64,000 nucleotides of DNA from CBDBLK01 sp965215445 (GTDB lineage Bacteria > Bdellovibrionota > Bacteriovoracia > Bacteriovoracales > Bacteriovoracaceae). Below, in pieces: positions 8,763 through 17,736 of the stretch. The stretch spans positions 248,001 to 312,000 of the forward strand of contig CBDCDT010000002.1 of the NCBI GenBank assembly GCA_965215445.1, written 5' to 3'. Numbering within the stretch: position 1 is the first letter of the stretch; every line of letters starts with the position of its first letter. Under the pieces are notes generated by a model, which saw nothing but the letters and a program-made list of their open reading frames with translations, was not told the origin of the DNA and searched no databases. The position numbers and the translations under genes were made by a program.

Positions 8763-9248
8763 CTATTCTGTTACTTCTCTGAAGAAATAACACATTCCAT
8801 TTTGTATCGAAAGCAACAGTATTTCTTCAAAAGATCGCATGAAATTGTCATAATCTGAAATCACTAAAGTATAACCTGTCCGTCCAATTCTCTGGTATAA
8901 AGTTCCATTTTCTGGAACCCCATAAATAGCGAGAGCAAAGTCATCCGCACTATAGTTATCAAAGGTATCAGGAGCAGTCAGGAATTGGTGTAAACGAATT
9001 GTATAGTTTTTGCCATAATACGGCCCATTATTTTCGATGTCGATTTGAAGAATCGCCGCATTCAAATCACCAGGGTTTTCTTGAAAAACACAACGGCCCG
9101 TTCTCCATTTTACTTCGGCCAATTTCTCAATTTCGGGAATATCACCCTTGATGAAATCCTGCACAATTTGTCTATAGTGTTCTTCGGCCAACTGATTTCC
9201 CAATGCTGTTGCAGACATAAAGGTCATCACAAAAAACCAAAATCGCAT
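8763..9248 (-). CDS. Secreted protein of unknown function
   Basis: A clear signal peptide (MRFWFFVMTFMSATALG) is followed by an acidic mature part with two Cys (CVF and MCYFF). The start is supported by CAGGAG, 8 bases upstream. A strong terminator for the preceding minus-strand gene lies just upstream, so this gene is probably its own transcription unit. No family recognised. Confidence 0.75.
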   Translation of the reverse strand: MRFWFFVMTFMSATALGNQLAEEHYRQIVQDFIKGDIPEIEKLAEVKWRTGRCVFQENPGDLNAAILQIDIENNGPYYGKNYTIRLHQFLTAPDTFDNYSADDFALAIYGVPENGTLYQRIGRTGYTLVISDYDNFMRSFEEILLLSIQNGMCYFFREVTE

Positions 9249-9295
9249 TTTCTTTGCTCCTGTTTTGCCTCACCATTGAGGACACATAAATGTAC

Positions 9296-9331
9296 AAAAA
9301 AAATTGAGATAGTGCAATCTTTTTTGCACTA
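9296..9331 (-). terminator. Intrinsic terminator of the DedA/reductase fusion gene
   Basis: On the minus strand, a 9-bp perfect stem ATAGTGCAA/TTGCACTAT with a 5-base loop overlaps the gene's TAG stop. It is followed after four bases by a run of eight T residues (A run at 9296-9303 on the plus strand). Confidence 0.78.
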
Positions 9332-11473
9332 TGCACCCCGCCGCCACTGGTGATACTTTTGAAGAAGCGCGAGCAAGCGCTGAGGTGTGCGCGCTTTTCT
9401 CCAGGTTCCGGCCAAATATTTGTTGGCCTCGCCCATCGTGGGGTAGGCGTGAACCGTGCTTAAAATGGCGTTCAGACCAAAACCATGTTTCATCGCCGCC
9501 ACAAATTCCAAGAGCAGATCACTGGCGTGCTGGCCGACAATCGTGGCCCCAATAATTTTGTCGCTTTTGGGGCGGGTGAGAACTTTGACGAATCCGCGCC
9601 TTTGATCGTCGGCAATGGCGCGGTCCAGGTCATCGAGATGGTATTTGGTGACTTCGTAGGAAATCTTTTTCTGCCGGCAGGCCTCTTCCCCAAGTCCCAC
9701 CGTGGCCACTTCAGGGTCGGTATAAGTCGCCCAGGGGAGAGTTGAATAATCCACCTTGAATTTCTTCCACCCGCCAAAGAGAGCGTTAACCGCACAAAAC
9801 CACGCCTGATGAGCGGCCGCATGGGTTAATTGAAAAGGGCCACAGACATCACCGCAGGCCCAAATATTGGGGTAATTGGTTTGCAAATAAGCATTGGTTT
9901 CAATAAAACCCCGAGGGCACAAATTCACTCCCAACTTTTCGAGTCCGTATCCTTTGACGTTTGGACGCCTTCCCACCGCCAGCAAAACTTTATCGAAAGC
10001 GATGCGCACTTCTCGCCCATCACAATCGGCAATCAAGGCCTTATCTTGAAACTCTCTGGGTACATGACGTGTGAGAATTTTCACTCCTTCGCTTTCCAGT
10101 TGTTGCACAATTTCTCTGGAAACATCCGGGCCTTCTCTGGGCAGGATGCGCTGCCCTCTTTGCACCACGGTCACCTCCGAACCCAAACGGCAAAAGGCCT
10201 GGGCCATTTCCATGCCGATGCTGCCTCCACCTAAAATGAGAAAGCGCTTGGGGAGTTCGCTTAGGTTCCACAAAGTATCACTGGTGAGGTAATCAATTTG
10301 GGCGAGATTCGGAATTGGCGGAACGTGCGGTTTTGCACCAGTCGCCAAAATAATCTGGCGGGCACTGATTTTTTTGCCACCCACTTCAACTTCCCAAGGG
10401 GAAATTAATGTGGCCTTGCCGTGGATGCAATCGACACCCAAACTTTCATAGCGCTCAATTGAATCGTGGGGTTCGACAGTTTTGATGATTCTCTTCACTC
10501 TCTGCATAATATCGGCAAAATCAAATTCCACGCTCATGCGTTTGATTCCATATTGGGCAGAATTTTTGGCCAAAGAAAAAAGTGAGGCCGACTTGATGAG
10601 CGCCTTGGAGGGAACACAACCCGTATTCAGGCAATCGCCCCCCATTTTGTGCTTTTCAATCAAGGCCACTTTTGCTTTCAGCGTTGCTCCGATATAGGCA
10701 GTGACCAGGCCCGCCGCCCCTCCACCGATCACCACCGTGTTGTAGTCAAAAAATTTGGGTTTCTGATAGGGACGATAAATTCTTCGCGATTTCAAAAAAG
10801 AAATGATTTTTTTTGCCACCAAGGGAAGAACCCCCAAGGCGGTAAAAGAAAGGAAAAGTTTCAGTGAGAAAATATCTTCCAGAGAATCCACTCGGGAAAG
10901 TTGCGCGCCGGCGTTTACAAAAATGGCAGTTCCCAACAACATGCCTATTTGTGACACAAAAAAATAAGTCCTCACGGGAATACGAGTCAGGCCCATGGCC
11001 AAATTGACAAGAAAAAAGGGAAAGAGGGGAACCAAACGCAAAGTCAGGAGATAAAAAGCACCGTCTTTTTCAATTCCCCGATTGATCCTTTCAATTTTGT
11101 CACCCCATTTCTTTTGAAGTTTTTGCTGAACCCACTCCCGCAACAAAAACCTGGACAAAAAGAAGGCCAGCGTGGCCCCTATTGTCGAGGCCAAAGAGGC
11201 GATGACTATTCCCCAAAGCACTCCAAAAAGCACTCCTCCCGCCAGAGTTAAAATGGCCGCCCCCGGAAGAGAAAGTGCCGCAACTAAAATATAGACGGCC
11301 ATATAAAAGGCAACTGCCACCCAAGCGTTTTGGGCGTAGTAATGCTGCAAATCTGCACGATGGCCTTTGAGATAATCAAAAGTTAAGAATTCTGAAAGCT
11401 CTCCATAATAGGCAGTCGCGACGATTCCAAAAATGAACACCAGTAAAAATATTTTGGGAAAAAATCTTAACAT
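9329..11473 (-). CDS. Fusion of a DedA/TVP38 membrane domain and an FAD pyridine nucleotide-disulfide oxidoreductase
   Basis: Residues about 1-230 hold several membrane segments with the SNARE-associated/TVP38 pattern (GGVLFGVLWG, RLVPLFPFFLVN). Residues about 240-714 are a mercuric-reductase or lipoamide-dehydrogenase-like flavoenzyme. VVIGGGAAGL binds FAD, CLNTGCVPSK near residue 279 is the redox-active disulfide, GGGSIGMEMA binds NAD(P)H, and HAYPTMGE is the C-terminal catalytic His-Glu block. There is no N-terminal HMA domain and no C-terminal Cys pair of true MerA. The substrate is therefore unknown; membrane-linked thiol or quinone redox chemistry is inference. This fusion type is known in other bacteria. 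Confidence 0.88.
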   Translation of the reverse strand: MLRFFPKIFLLVFIFGIVATAYYGELSEFLTFDYLKGHRADLQHYYAQNAWVAVAFYMAVYILVAALSLPGAAILTLAGGVLFGVLWGIVIASLASTIGATLAFFLSRFLLREWVQQKLQKKWGDKIERINRGIEKDGAFYLLTLRLVPLFPFFLVNLAMGLTRIPVRTYFFVSQIGMLLGTAIFVNAGAQLSRVDSLEDIFSLKLFLSFTALGVLPLVAKKIISFLKSRRIYRPYQKPKFFDYNTVVIGGGAAGLVTAYIGATLKAKVALIEKHKMGGDCLNTGCVPSKALIKSASLFSLAKNSAQYGIKRMSVEFDFADIMQRVKRIIKTVEPHDSIERYESLGVDCIHGKATLISPWEVEVGGKKISARQIILATGAKPHVPPIPNLAQIDYLTSDTLWNLSELPKRFLILGGGSIGMEMAQAFCRLGSEVTVVQRGQRILPREGPDVSREIVQQLESEGVKILTRHVPREFQDKALIADCDGREVRIAFDKVLLAVGRRPNVKGYGLEKLGVNLCPRGFIETNAYLQTNYPNIWACGDVCGPFQLTHAAAHQAWFCAVNALFGGWKKFKVDYSTLPWATYTDPEVATVGLGEEACRQKKISYEVTKYHLDDLDRAIADDQRRGFVKVLTRPKSDKIIGATIVGQHASDLLLEFVAAMKHGFGLNAILSTVHAYPTMGEANKYLAGTWRKARTPQRLLALLQKYHQWRRGA

Positions 11474-11479
11474 AATGAA

Positions 11480-11485
11480 ATTATA
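11480..11485 (-). promoter_or_regulatory. TATAAT box 6 bases before the start codon (possible leaderless transcript)
   Basis: On the minus strand, a perfect TATAAT is separated by 6 bases from the ATG of the DedA/reductase fusion. Transcription would begin at or next to the start codon. There is no clear -35 box and no ribosome site. Confidence 0.4.
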
Positions 11486-11580
11486 GCAAAGTTAAGCATC
11501 CTTCGTTTTTGAGAGAAATAGTCATTTTTTCATCAAACAGCTTTATGGCCCCTGTTTTTCATCGTTTTTTGTGTTATAAA

Positions 11581-11609
11581 TAAGAAGTGAAGGAAAAACT
11601 CACTTCTTA
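11581..11609. repeat. Perfect 10-bp inverted repeat upstream of the 117-aa gene
   Basis: TAAGAAGTGA (11581-11590) and TCACTTCTTA (11600-11609) form a hairpin with a 9-base loop, ending 29 bases before ATG 11639. No T run follows on either strand, so an operator or leader hairpin is more likely than a terminator. Confidence 0.5.
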
Positions 11610-11638
11610 AAATAAAAAATAATTTCTGGATTTTTCTT

Positions 11639-11992
11639 ATGGCAAAAATCAAAGACCTCAAAGATTCACAGCTAGACGAACAAATTAAAAAATACGAAAA
11701 AATCCTGGATCAGCTCTACAAGGAAAAGGAAAAGCGGTCTGGGTCAACAATCGCAAAATCGACCAAACTCAAACCAAAGCAAATTGGCAGAGAAAATGAT
11801 GATTCCATGTACGCCCTCTCTTTTGACGATCAAGAAATTTCAGAAATGGAACAACAAATAGAAGAAGAAAAAAAGCATGTCAAAACCAATTCCGTCGGCG
11901 TCACTCAATTGCTGACTCTTTCCAAAGAACAAAAAGAAGAACTCACAAGAGGGGTCGATACTACCGGAATAAAGAAAGCTTCCAAAAAATGA
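11639..11992 (+). CDS. Small charged, coiled-coil-like protein of unknown function
   Basis: The 117-aa protein is rich in Lys and Glu, with no signal peptide, membrane segment or Cys. Residues 5-35 and 64-80 look like helical heptads. It ends 6 bases before the stop of the convergent adenylate cyclase gene. A 10-bp inverted repeat lies in its leader. No family recognised; it could be a structural or regulatory small protein. Confidence 0.6.
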   Translation: MAKIKDLKDSQLDEQIKKYEKILDQLYKEKEKRSGSTIAKSTKLKPKQIGRENDDSMYALSFDDQEISEMEQQIEEEKKHVKTNSVGVTQLLTLSKEQKEELTRGVDTTGIKKASKK

Positions 11993-11998
11993 TTCTTT

Positions 11999-14044
11999 TT
12001 AGAGAAGCGTACCTTCCCAATCCTGGGGAGGAGATTTTTTCTTATAATGCTTGCAACACTGAATCAAATGTAAAGACGGACCATCATCACTTTCAATTTT
12101 TAAAACATCGTCTAAATATTTTAAAGCACTATCCCAGTTTTGCGATTGATATTCAGAAAGTGCGCTTTCGTAAAGAGATTTGACCCTTTGTCGATTTTCA
12201 TTTTCAAAATTGGCAATTTCGTAAATCGTATTGGAGCTTTTTCTTCCCTTCAAAATCACTTTGCCAATTTTTCTCATTTGAATTTTATCTTTTATTTTAA
12301 GATAAGTTGACTCATTAATGATGATATTGGTTTTATAAGTTTTATTAGTGCCTTCCAGACGACTGGCCTGATTAACACTATCTCCCAAAACCGTAAAATT
12401 AAACCTTTCATGGGAGCCAAAATTTCCCACCACTGCCATACCGGTATTGATTCCAATTCTTATATTAATATTCAACCCCAGTTTTTTTATGTCTTCACAA
12501 CACTTGATCGCACACTGGCAGGCCAACAGGGCCTCATTCTCGAAAGTTTGAATACCTCCCCAGAAAACCATAATGGAATCGCCAATAAATTTATCGACTG
12601 TGCCGGAAAATTGATCGACATTTCTTACCATCGCCATGGAAAACTGGTTAATTAATTTATACAAATCCTTTACATCCAAAGATTCTGAAAGTTTGCTGTA
12701 GTCTTCAATATCTATAAACATAACTGTGACTTCTTTTTCGTGCCCACCCAAACGCGCTTCAACTCCCTCCAGTAAATATTTTTTAACCAACGTAGGAGAA
12801 ACATATTTCTTAAAAGATTTAAGACTCAATTTAATATTGGAAAGATAATCGGCAATTTTATCTATTTCGTAGATATAAGAAGATTTGTGCTCGGTCGGTT
12901 CCAGGGAAAAAGTAAAAATATTACTCATCTCTTCAAAAACTTCATTAAAATGATTGGATAAATAGCGCCCTACGAGGACGGAAAAGAATATCATTAAGAC
13001 CAAAATAACCAGGGAAAGACCAATTGAGCGGTAAAGCGAATTCAATGCGCTGGTTAAAATTTCGTTTTCTGAAACACTCATCAAAATATGCCAGGAAATA
13101 TTTTCAGAAATATTTAAGGCATGTGCTTTAACTACAAAATTTTGATTTTCAAAAGAATATGTAAAATTCCTCTTTCTCTCAGATTTCATCCACTTGCTAA
13201 AGGCAATTTTGGTCTGCTCGTGGCGGATATTTTTAGCATTAGGCAAAGCGGTATCTCCCGCTTTCATATCATTTATAAAATCCGGCCACCCATGAGCAAC
13301 AATTCCCCCTTGTTCATTAACAATAAAAATAATTCCCGACTTGTATGGATAAAAATCTCTCAAGGCCTTGCTAATAAAATCGAGAAGAATGTCTACTGTA
13401 AAAACCTTATCGACAACTCCTTTTTTATTAAAAGAGGGAACTCCAAAAGTAATACCAGGAACATTTTCATTGGCCCAAACAAAAGGGTCTAACCAAATTG
13501 GAGTGGCGGCGGCCTTAACGTCCTGATACCAAGGCCTTATTCTCGGGTCATAATTACTTGTATTCTCTTTAACTGAAGTTAGTCGATAACTCTTTTTATC
13601 TTGTTCATATAAAGCATCATACTCTCTCATGCGTGACTTTTTTTCTCCCACCATTTCCCAATGACGAACTCTCAATTTTCGGGTAATTCTATCAGCACCA
13701 ATAAACGAACCTTTTTCATTGGCAACACTCATATAAGTAAAACTGGGAAAAATCTCTAGCGTTTTATAAAAAAAATCTCTTAACTCTTCATCATTTGACA
13801 AAAAATTTCTGGCAATTTTTTCGTTTAAAATGCCAATTTGAGCGGCCTTCTCAAAATTATTTTTAACCAAATAGAATATTTTGGCAGAAGTTTCCCCAAA
13901 AATTTGATTGGAAAACTTATGAATGGTTTGCTTGCCATCATAATAATTGAGAAAAGTCACTCCCAGGCCAGTAACAAGAGTGACCGAAAAAAGCATAAAG
14001 CTGAGACTAAATTGGAAGGATGGCCTTCGAAAACTTTTTAACAT
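11999..14044 (-). CDS. Membrane receptor with Cache sensor and class III adenylate/guanylate cyclase domain
   Basis: A membrane segment (about residues 11-32), a periplasmic Cache-like sensor (IRPWYQDVKAAATPIWLDPF is typical) and a second membrane segment (about 345-368) precede a cytosolic class III cyclase domain (about 430-600). The metal Asp residues are in FIDIEDYS and FIGDSIMVFWG, and Lys of VDKFIGD fits purine selection. LGDSVNQASRLEG contains the Asn and Arg that stabilise the transition state, so the enzyme should be active. An Asp in TVLGD favours ATP over GTP. A short TPR-like tail follows. It makes a cyclic nucleotide in response to an unknown extracellular ligand. Confidence 0.9.
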   Translation of the reverse strand: MLKSFRRPSFQFSLSFMLFSVTLVTGLGVTFLNYYDGKQTIHKFSNQIFGETSAKIFYLVKNNFEKAAQIGILNEKIARNFLSNDEELRDFFYKTLEIFPSFTYMSVANEKGSFIGADRITRKLRVRHWEMVGEKKSRMREYDALYEQDKKSYRLTSVKENTSNYDPRIRPWYQDVKAAATPIWLDPFVWANENVPGITFGVPSFNKKGVVDKVFTVDILLDFISKALRDFYPYKSGIIFIVNEQGGIVAHGWPDFINDMKAGDTALPNAKNIRHEQTKIAFSKWMKSERKRNFTYSFENQNFVVKAHALNISENISWHILMSVSENEILTSALNSLYRSIGLSLVILVLMIFFSVLVGRYLSNHFNEVFEEMSNIFTFSLEPTEHKSSYIYEIDKIADYLSNIKLSLKSFKKYVSPTLVKKYLLEGVEARLGGHEKEVTVMFIDIEDYSKLSESLDVKDLYKLINQFSMAMVRNVDQFSGTVDKFIGDSIMVFWGGIQTFENEALLACQCAIKCCEDIKKLGLNINIRIGINTGMAVVGNFGSHERFNFTVLGDSVNQASRLEGTNKTYKTNIIINESTYLKIKDKIQMRKIGKVILKGRKSSNTIYEIANFENENRQRVKSLYESALSEYQSQNWDSALKYLDDVLKIESDDGPSLHLIQCCKHYKKKSPPQDWEGTLL

Positions 14045-14046
14045 TT

Positions 14047-14075
14047 AGGCAACCCGCTATACTTTCAGGTTGCCT
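14047..14075. repeat. 8-bp inverted repeat abutting the cyclase start codon
   Basis: AGGCAACC (14047-14054) and GGTTGCCT (14068-14075) form a stem with a 13-base loop that ends only two bases before the cyclase ATG. It lies between the VWA gene and the cyclase gene, both on the minus strand. It may terminate the upstream operon or cover the ribosome landing site. There is no T tract after it on the minus strand. Confidence 0.5.
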
Positions 14076-14113
14076 GTCGTGGTGATTGAAGTCCAATAAA
14101 TTTTTTTTAACTA

Positions 14114-15172
14114 TTATTCATCGCGATTGATACCATCATCAATATCAAATTCAATACGAAAATGGTCGTTTCTGATGTCTTCAACAAAATTAATATCGTA
14201 GAAGTTGATGGTATTCACCTCTTCCTCGTAAAACCAAAATCCACCACCCTCTTTTACTCCTGGAGGAAGAAGGCCTCCCTTATAATAAATTTCCAATGTT
14301 TCCACCTTTGGCCTTCTTTTGAGAAGCAGGCTGGGACTTCCTACAATGGAAACAATATCTCTTCCAACTTTGGCCAGTTCCAAACCAAAATCTGGAGAGC
14401 AAGCAGAAATAACCATTCCTTCAGAAATGTTAATAATTTCTTCAAACGGACTGCCAGCATACTTTTTTAATCCCATCCGACAATTTTGAAGATCAGCAAA
14501 CGCCAAGGCACCATAAAAACGCAAAATTTTATTACTTTCAACATATTGCGTGAGATGATCATAAAAATCTGCCGCACGATAAAGTGCCCCAAATTCGTCT
14601 TCACTTTGCTCAGGCTCATCGCTAATCATAATCACTACCAAATGGGCATCTCTACGCAAAAAAGGATTGGTAGAATTTGCCCCGTACTTATCCAACGCGC
14701 GTTTAGCATTATGAAAAACATATTCGGAAGTGCTTCCATTAATTCCCAAAGACCTTACGGCAGCACTGAAAGTATGAATGGCCTGGGTTAAAGTTGCCGG
14801 ATCGTAGGGATCAATCAAGGAAGAACTAAAAGGTCTGTCAAAACCCAAAAAAGGAGCATTCATTATGCTGGTAGAAACAATGCCTAGTTTCCAATCAATA
14901 TATTTGCGATCCACAAATTGTTCAAAGAAAAGTTCAGCATTGGTAATCACATTGTTATGAATAGATTGCATACTTTGCGAATTATCAATCACCATGAGAA
15001 CGTCAATTCTCTTGTCGGTATTTAAATAGCTGATGGGATAAATGCGATCATCTTTCTCCTCAAAAGGCAAGATATCGTGATAGAGATAATTTGTTCTTTT
15101 CTCCCCACAACCAAAAGTCAGGGCCAGTAAAAGTAAAGGCCAGCACTTGAAAATGCGAATTTTTTCATTCAT
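14114..15172 (-). CDS. VWA-domain lipoprotein-like protein (second of tandem pair)
   Basis: A lipoprotein-like signal ends at Cys22 (LLLALTFGC). The von Willebrand A domain begins near residue 56 with VLMVIDNSQSM, whose DxSxS is the metal-ion-dependent adhesion motif. It is a close paralogue of the preceding gene, overlaps its end by 8 bases, and ends in the same residues (NRDE). It is the last gene of the gliding-type operon. A role in binding other envelope components or external matrix is inference. Confidence 0.85.
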   Translation of the reverse strand: MNEKIRIFKCWPLLLLALTFGCGEKRTNYLYHDILPFEEKDDRIYPISYLNTDKRIDVLMVIDNSQSMQSIHNNVITNAELFFEQFVDRKYIDWKLGIVSTSIMNAPFLGFDRPFSSSLIDPYDPATLTQAIHTFSAAVRSLGINGSTSEYVFHNAKRALDKYGANSTNPFLRRDAHLVVIMISDEPEQSEDEFGALYRAADFYDHLTQYVESNKILRFYGALAFADLQNCRMGLKKYAGSPFEEIINISEGMVISACSPDFGLELAKVGRDIVSIVGSPSLLLKRRPKVETLEIYYKGGLLPPGVKEGGGFWFYEEEVNTINFYDINFVEDIRNDHFRIEFDIDDGINRDE

Positions 15173-16244
15173 CGCGATTCACCCCATCGTCAACATCAAA
15201 TTCAATGCGAAAATGATCATTCTTGATATCTTCGACAAAATTGATGTCATAAAAGTTAATGGTATTTGTCTCTTCTTCATAAAACCAAAGCCCACCGTCC
15301 TCTTCCTTTCCCGGTGCGATAAGCTTTCCTTTATAGTAAATTTCCAGTGTTTCCACTATTGGTCTGCGTTTCAAAAGCAAACTGGGATTTCCCACAATAG
15401 AAACAATATCCCTTCCAATTTTGGCCAACTCCAAACCAAATTTTGAAGAACAAGCGGAAATGACAATGCCATCAGAATGGTCGATAATTTCCTCAAACGG
15501 ACTTCCAGTATAATTCCTATACGCTGTTCGGCAATCTTTCAAATCGCGAAATGCCAAAGCACCATAAAAACGTAATATTTTATCACTTCCAATATATTGT
15601 ACAAGATGGTCATAAAAATCTGTCGCTCGGTAAAGAGAGCCATATTTTTTATCACTTTGTTCTTCTTCATCACTGATCATAATAACGACCAAGTGAGAAT
15701 TTACGCGCAAAAAAGGACTTGGCGAAGTTGATCCGTAATTGTCCAAAACACGCTTGACATTATAAAAAACATATTCGTAAGGGTCGCCGTTGGTTCCCAA
15801 GGCCCTCACGGCAGAACTAAAAGTTTGAATGGTTCTGGTTAAAGTTGTCGGATCGTTGGTATCAATTAAAGAAGAATTAAAAGGCCGGTCAAAACCCAAA
15901 TAGGGTTTATCTCTTACACTCGTAGAAACAATGCCCAGTTTCCAATCAACATATTTGCGATTGACAAATTCTTGAAAAAAAAGTTCGGCATTGGTAATCA
16001 CATTGTTGTGGATAGTCTGCATACTCCCCGAGTTGTCAATGACCATAAGAACATCAATCCTCTTGTCAGTATTTAAATAACTGAGGGGATAAATGCGATC
16101 ATCCACCTCTTGGAGTGGCACAACATCGTGGAAGAGATAGCCTGTTTTCTTCTTGCCACAATCAAAAAGGCCAAAGGCCAAAAGAAACACAAACAAAGGC
16201 CAAAGTTTATTTTTGGCCAGACCCATTTTCGATAAAACATCCAT
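15165..16244 (-). CDS. VWA-domain lipoprotein-like protein (first of tandem pair)
   Basis: The hydrophobic N-terminus ends near Cys29 (LLAFGLFDCG), an atypical lipobox. The VWA domain shows VLMVIDNSGSM with an intact DxSxS motif, and VVIMISDEEEQSD further on. It shares most of its residues with the downstream copy. ATG 16244 has GAGGG 10 bases upstream and overlaps the preceding gene by 38 bases. ATG 16226 is an alternative. Confidence 0.85.
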   Translation of the reverse strand: MDVLSKMGLAKNKLWPLFVFLLAFGLFDCGKKKTGYLFHDVVPLQEVDDRIYPLSYLNTDKRIDVLMVIDNSGSMQTIHNNVITNAELFFQEFVNRKYVDWKLGIVSTSVRDKPYLGFDRPFNSSLIDTNDPTTLTRTIQTFSSAVRALGTNGDPYEYVFYNVKRVLDNYGSTSPSPFLRVNSHLVVIMISDEEEQSDKKYGSLYRATDFYDHLVQYIGSDKILRFYGALAFRDLKDCRTAYRNYTGSPFEEIIDHSDGIVISACSSKFGLELAKIGRDIVSIVGNPSLLLKRRPIVETLEIYYKGKLIAPGKEEDGGLWFYEEETNTINFYDINFVEDIKNDHFRIEFDVDDGVNRDE

Positions 16245-17736
16245 TTTTTACCCTCGCATCCATATGAAAAAGTTCATCGCCCCAAAGAGACCCATCTGTG
16301 GGAAAAACCAGTTGATTCTTTCTGGCCGGGGCCGAAGTATAAAAGCGCACTTGATCTGTACCTGCTATCGCCTCCTTGGCGATACCTTGTCTAAAACTGC
16401 GCACTCGACTTAAAAGCTCTATGCGTACAAATTTCATTTTATAAAGAGTTTCTTCGAGAATTTTTTTACGGTTGAGCCACTGCAACTTACCCTCTTTGGC
16501 CAAAGTACTTTCAATTTTCCCCTCCAAGGGAAGCAATTCTTTTGCGTAAAGAGGAAATTGCTGCTCTTTCAAGGCCAGTTGTTCTTTTTTCAAACTGGCA
16601 AGCGCCTTGTTCAAATTGCGAACGGCAAAAGTTTGGTGAACAATTGAAGGACGGGAGTTCCGTAATTCCCGTTTAATTCTTTGCGCCCATTTTGTATTAA
16701 TCTGAACAAAACGATGAATATTTTTCTTGGCACTCATAAAGTGGCACAACATAACATCCGTCATTGTGCTTAAAAGGAAAACTTCTGGATAAAAACGGTC
16801 ATTAAAAATATCGAGTTTGAGAGAGGCCAATTCTCCCTTAACTTTTGAAAAATTGCGATCACGAAGGTAAATCCACAGGACTTCAGTTCTCGCCTGCACA
16901 AAATACCGGGAACTTTCGGGAATTAAGTAATAGAACCGCTCGGATTCTCTCCACTCCTCCGCCTGATAAAGCAAGCGCGCAACGGTAAGGTAGTAAAAAG
17001 CAATTTTTTCAGCATTCTCGGTTTTTTCCATATAGGGATCAATCACTTCATTGAGCAATTTGCCCGAAGCGCCCAATTTTCCCTCACTGGCGTAAGCAAG
17101 TAGAGCGGAAAAGGCCAATTGCAATCGCAATGGATCATCGGCGGGAAGATTCCCAATCCATCGAACCGCCTCACTCCCCGCAGAGGCCGTTCTCGTGCCT
17201 TGTAAAAAGTGATTGACTACAGAATTTTGGGACGAAATCTTGAGCAGTTTTTTTTCTTGCCGGGGTTCCAAATAAAACCCCGATGCCAGTAGTGAACTGA
17301 TATGCGGTTTTAAAACCTGATCCAGAGACAGGCCCAATTCTGTTTGCAAAAAATTTCCCCGACTGCTGTAATCAATCCACTTTCTCAAAAATGATTGGTG
17401 ATGTCCCAAACGGTAGAGCAAGTAGAGTTCTGCCGCTTTTTGAAGTCGATCAATTCCTTTTCTCTGGAGAGTTTCAAGTGTTTGTAAAGCACGCAAAGAA
17501 TTTCCAGAAAAAAAGACCTCCATCCAAGCATTTACGGATGGGCCTAAACCGGCCTTGGCCTTCCAGGAACTAAAAAACTGAATTAAAAAAGGATCGTCGA
17601 GCTTAAATTGTGCCTTTTGGGAGATCTGTCCAGAGATATTTAAATCTGCTCCTCCCTCTTCCATGAGAAGTTTGGACGAATCAGGGTAGGCCCTAAATCC
17701 CCAAATCAAGCTAAAAAGTAAAGCAAATTTCATCAC
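16207..17736 (-). CDS. Exported TPR-like helical-repeat protein of the gliding-type cluster
   Basis: There is a short signal peptide (MMKFALLFSLIWGFRA) and then helical-repeat sequence rich in Leu, Ala and Tyr (for example KAAELYLLYRLG and AFYYLTVARLLYQAEEWRES), as in tetratricopeptide proteins. It starts with an ATGA overlap (17733-17736) to the barrel gene. It is probably a periplasmic scaffold. Exact family not recognised. Confidence 0.7.
   Translation of the reverse strand: MMKFALLFSLIWGFRAYPDSSKLLMEEGGADLNISGQISQKAQFKLDDPFLIQFFSSWKAKAGLGPSVNAWMEVFFSGNSLRALQTLETLQRKGIDRLQKAAELYLLYRLGHHQSFLRKWIDYSSRGNFLQTELGLSLDQVLKPHISSLLASGFYLEPRQEKKLLKISSQNSVVNHFLQGTRTASAGSEAVRWIGNLPADDPLRLQLAFSALLAYASEGKLGASGKLLNEVIDPYMEKTENAEKIAFYYLTVARLLYQAEEWRESERFYYLIPESSRYFVQARTEVLWIYLRDRNFSKVKGELASLKLDIFNDRFYPEVFLLSTMTDVMLCHFMSAKKNIHRFVQINTKWAQRIKRELRNSRPSIVHQTFAVRNLNKALASLKKEQLALKEQQFPLYAKELLPLEGKIESTLAKEGKLQWLNRKKILEETLYKMKFVRIELLSRVRSFRQGIAKEAIAGTDQVRFYTSAPARKNQLVFPTDGSLWGDELFHMDARVKNGCFIENGSGQK

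Noticed and set aside
16153..16413. 86-aa plus-strand open frame
   Set aside because: Antisense to the overlap of the TPR and VWA genes; no start signal.
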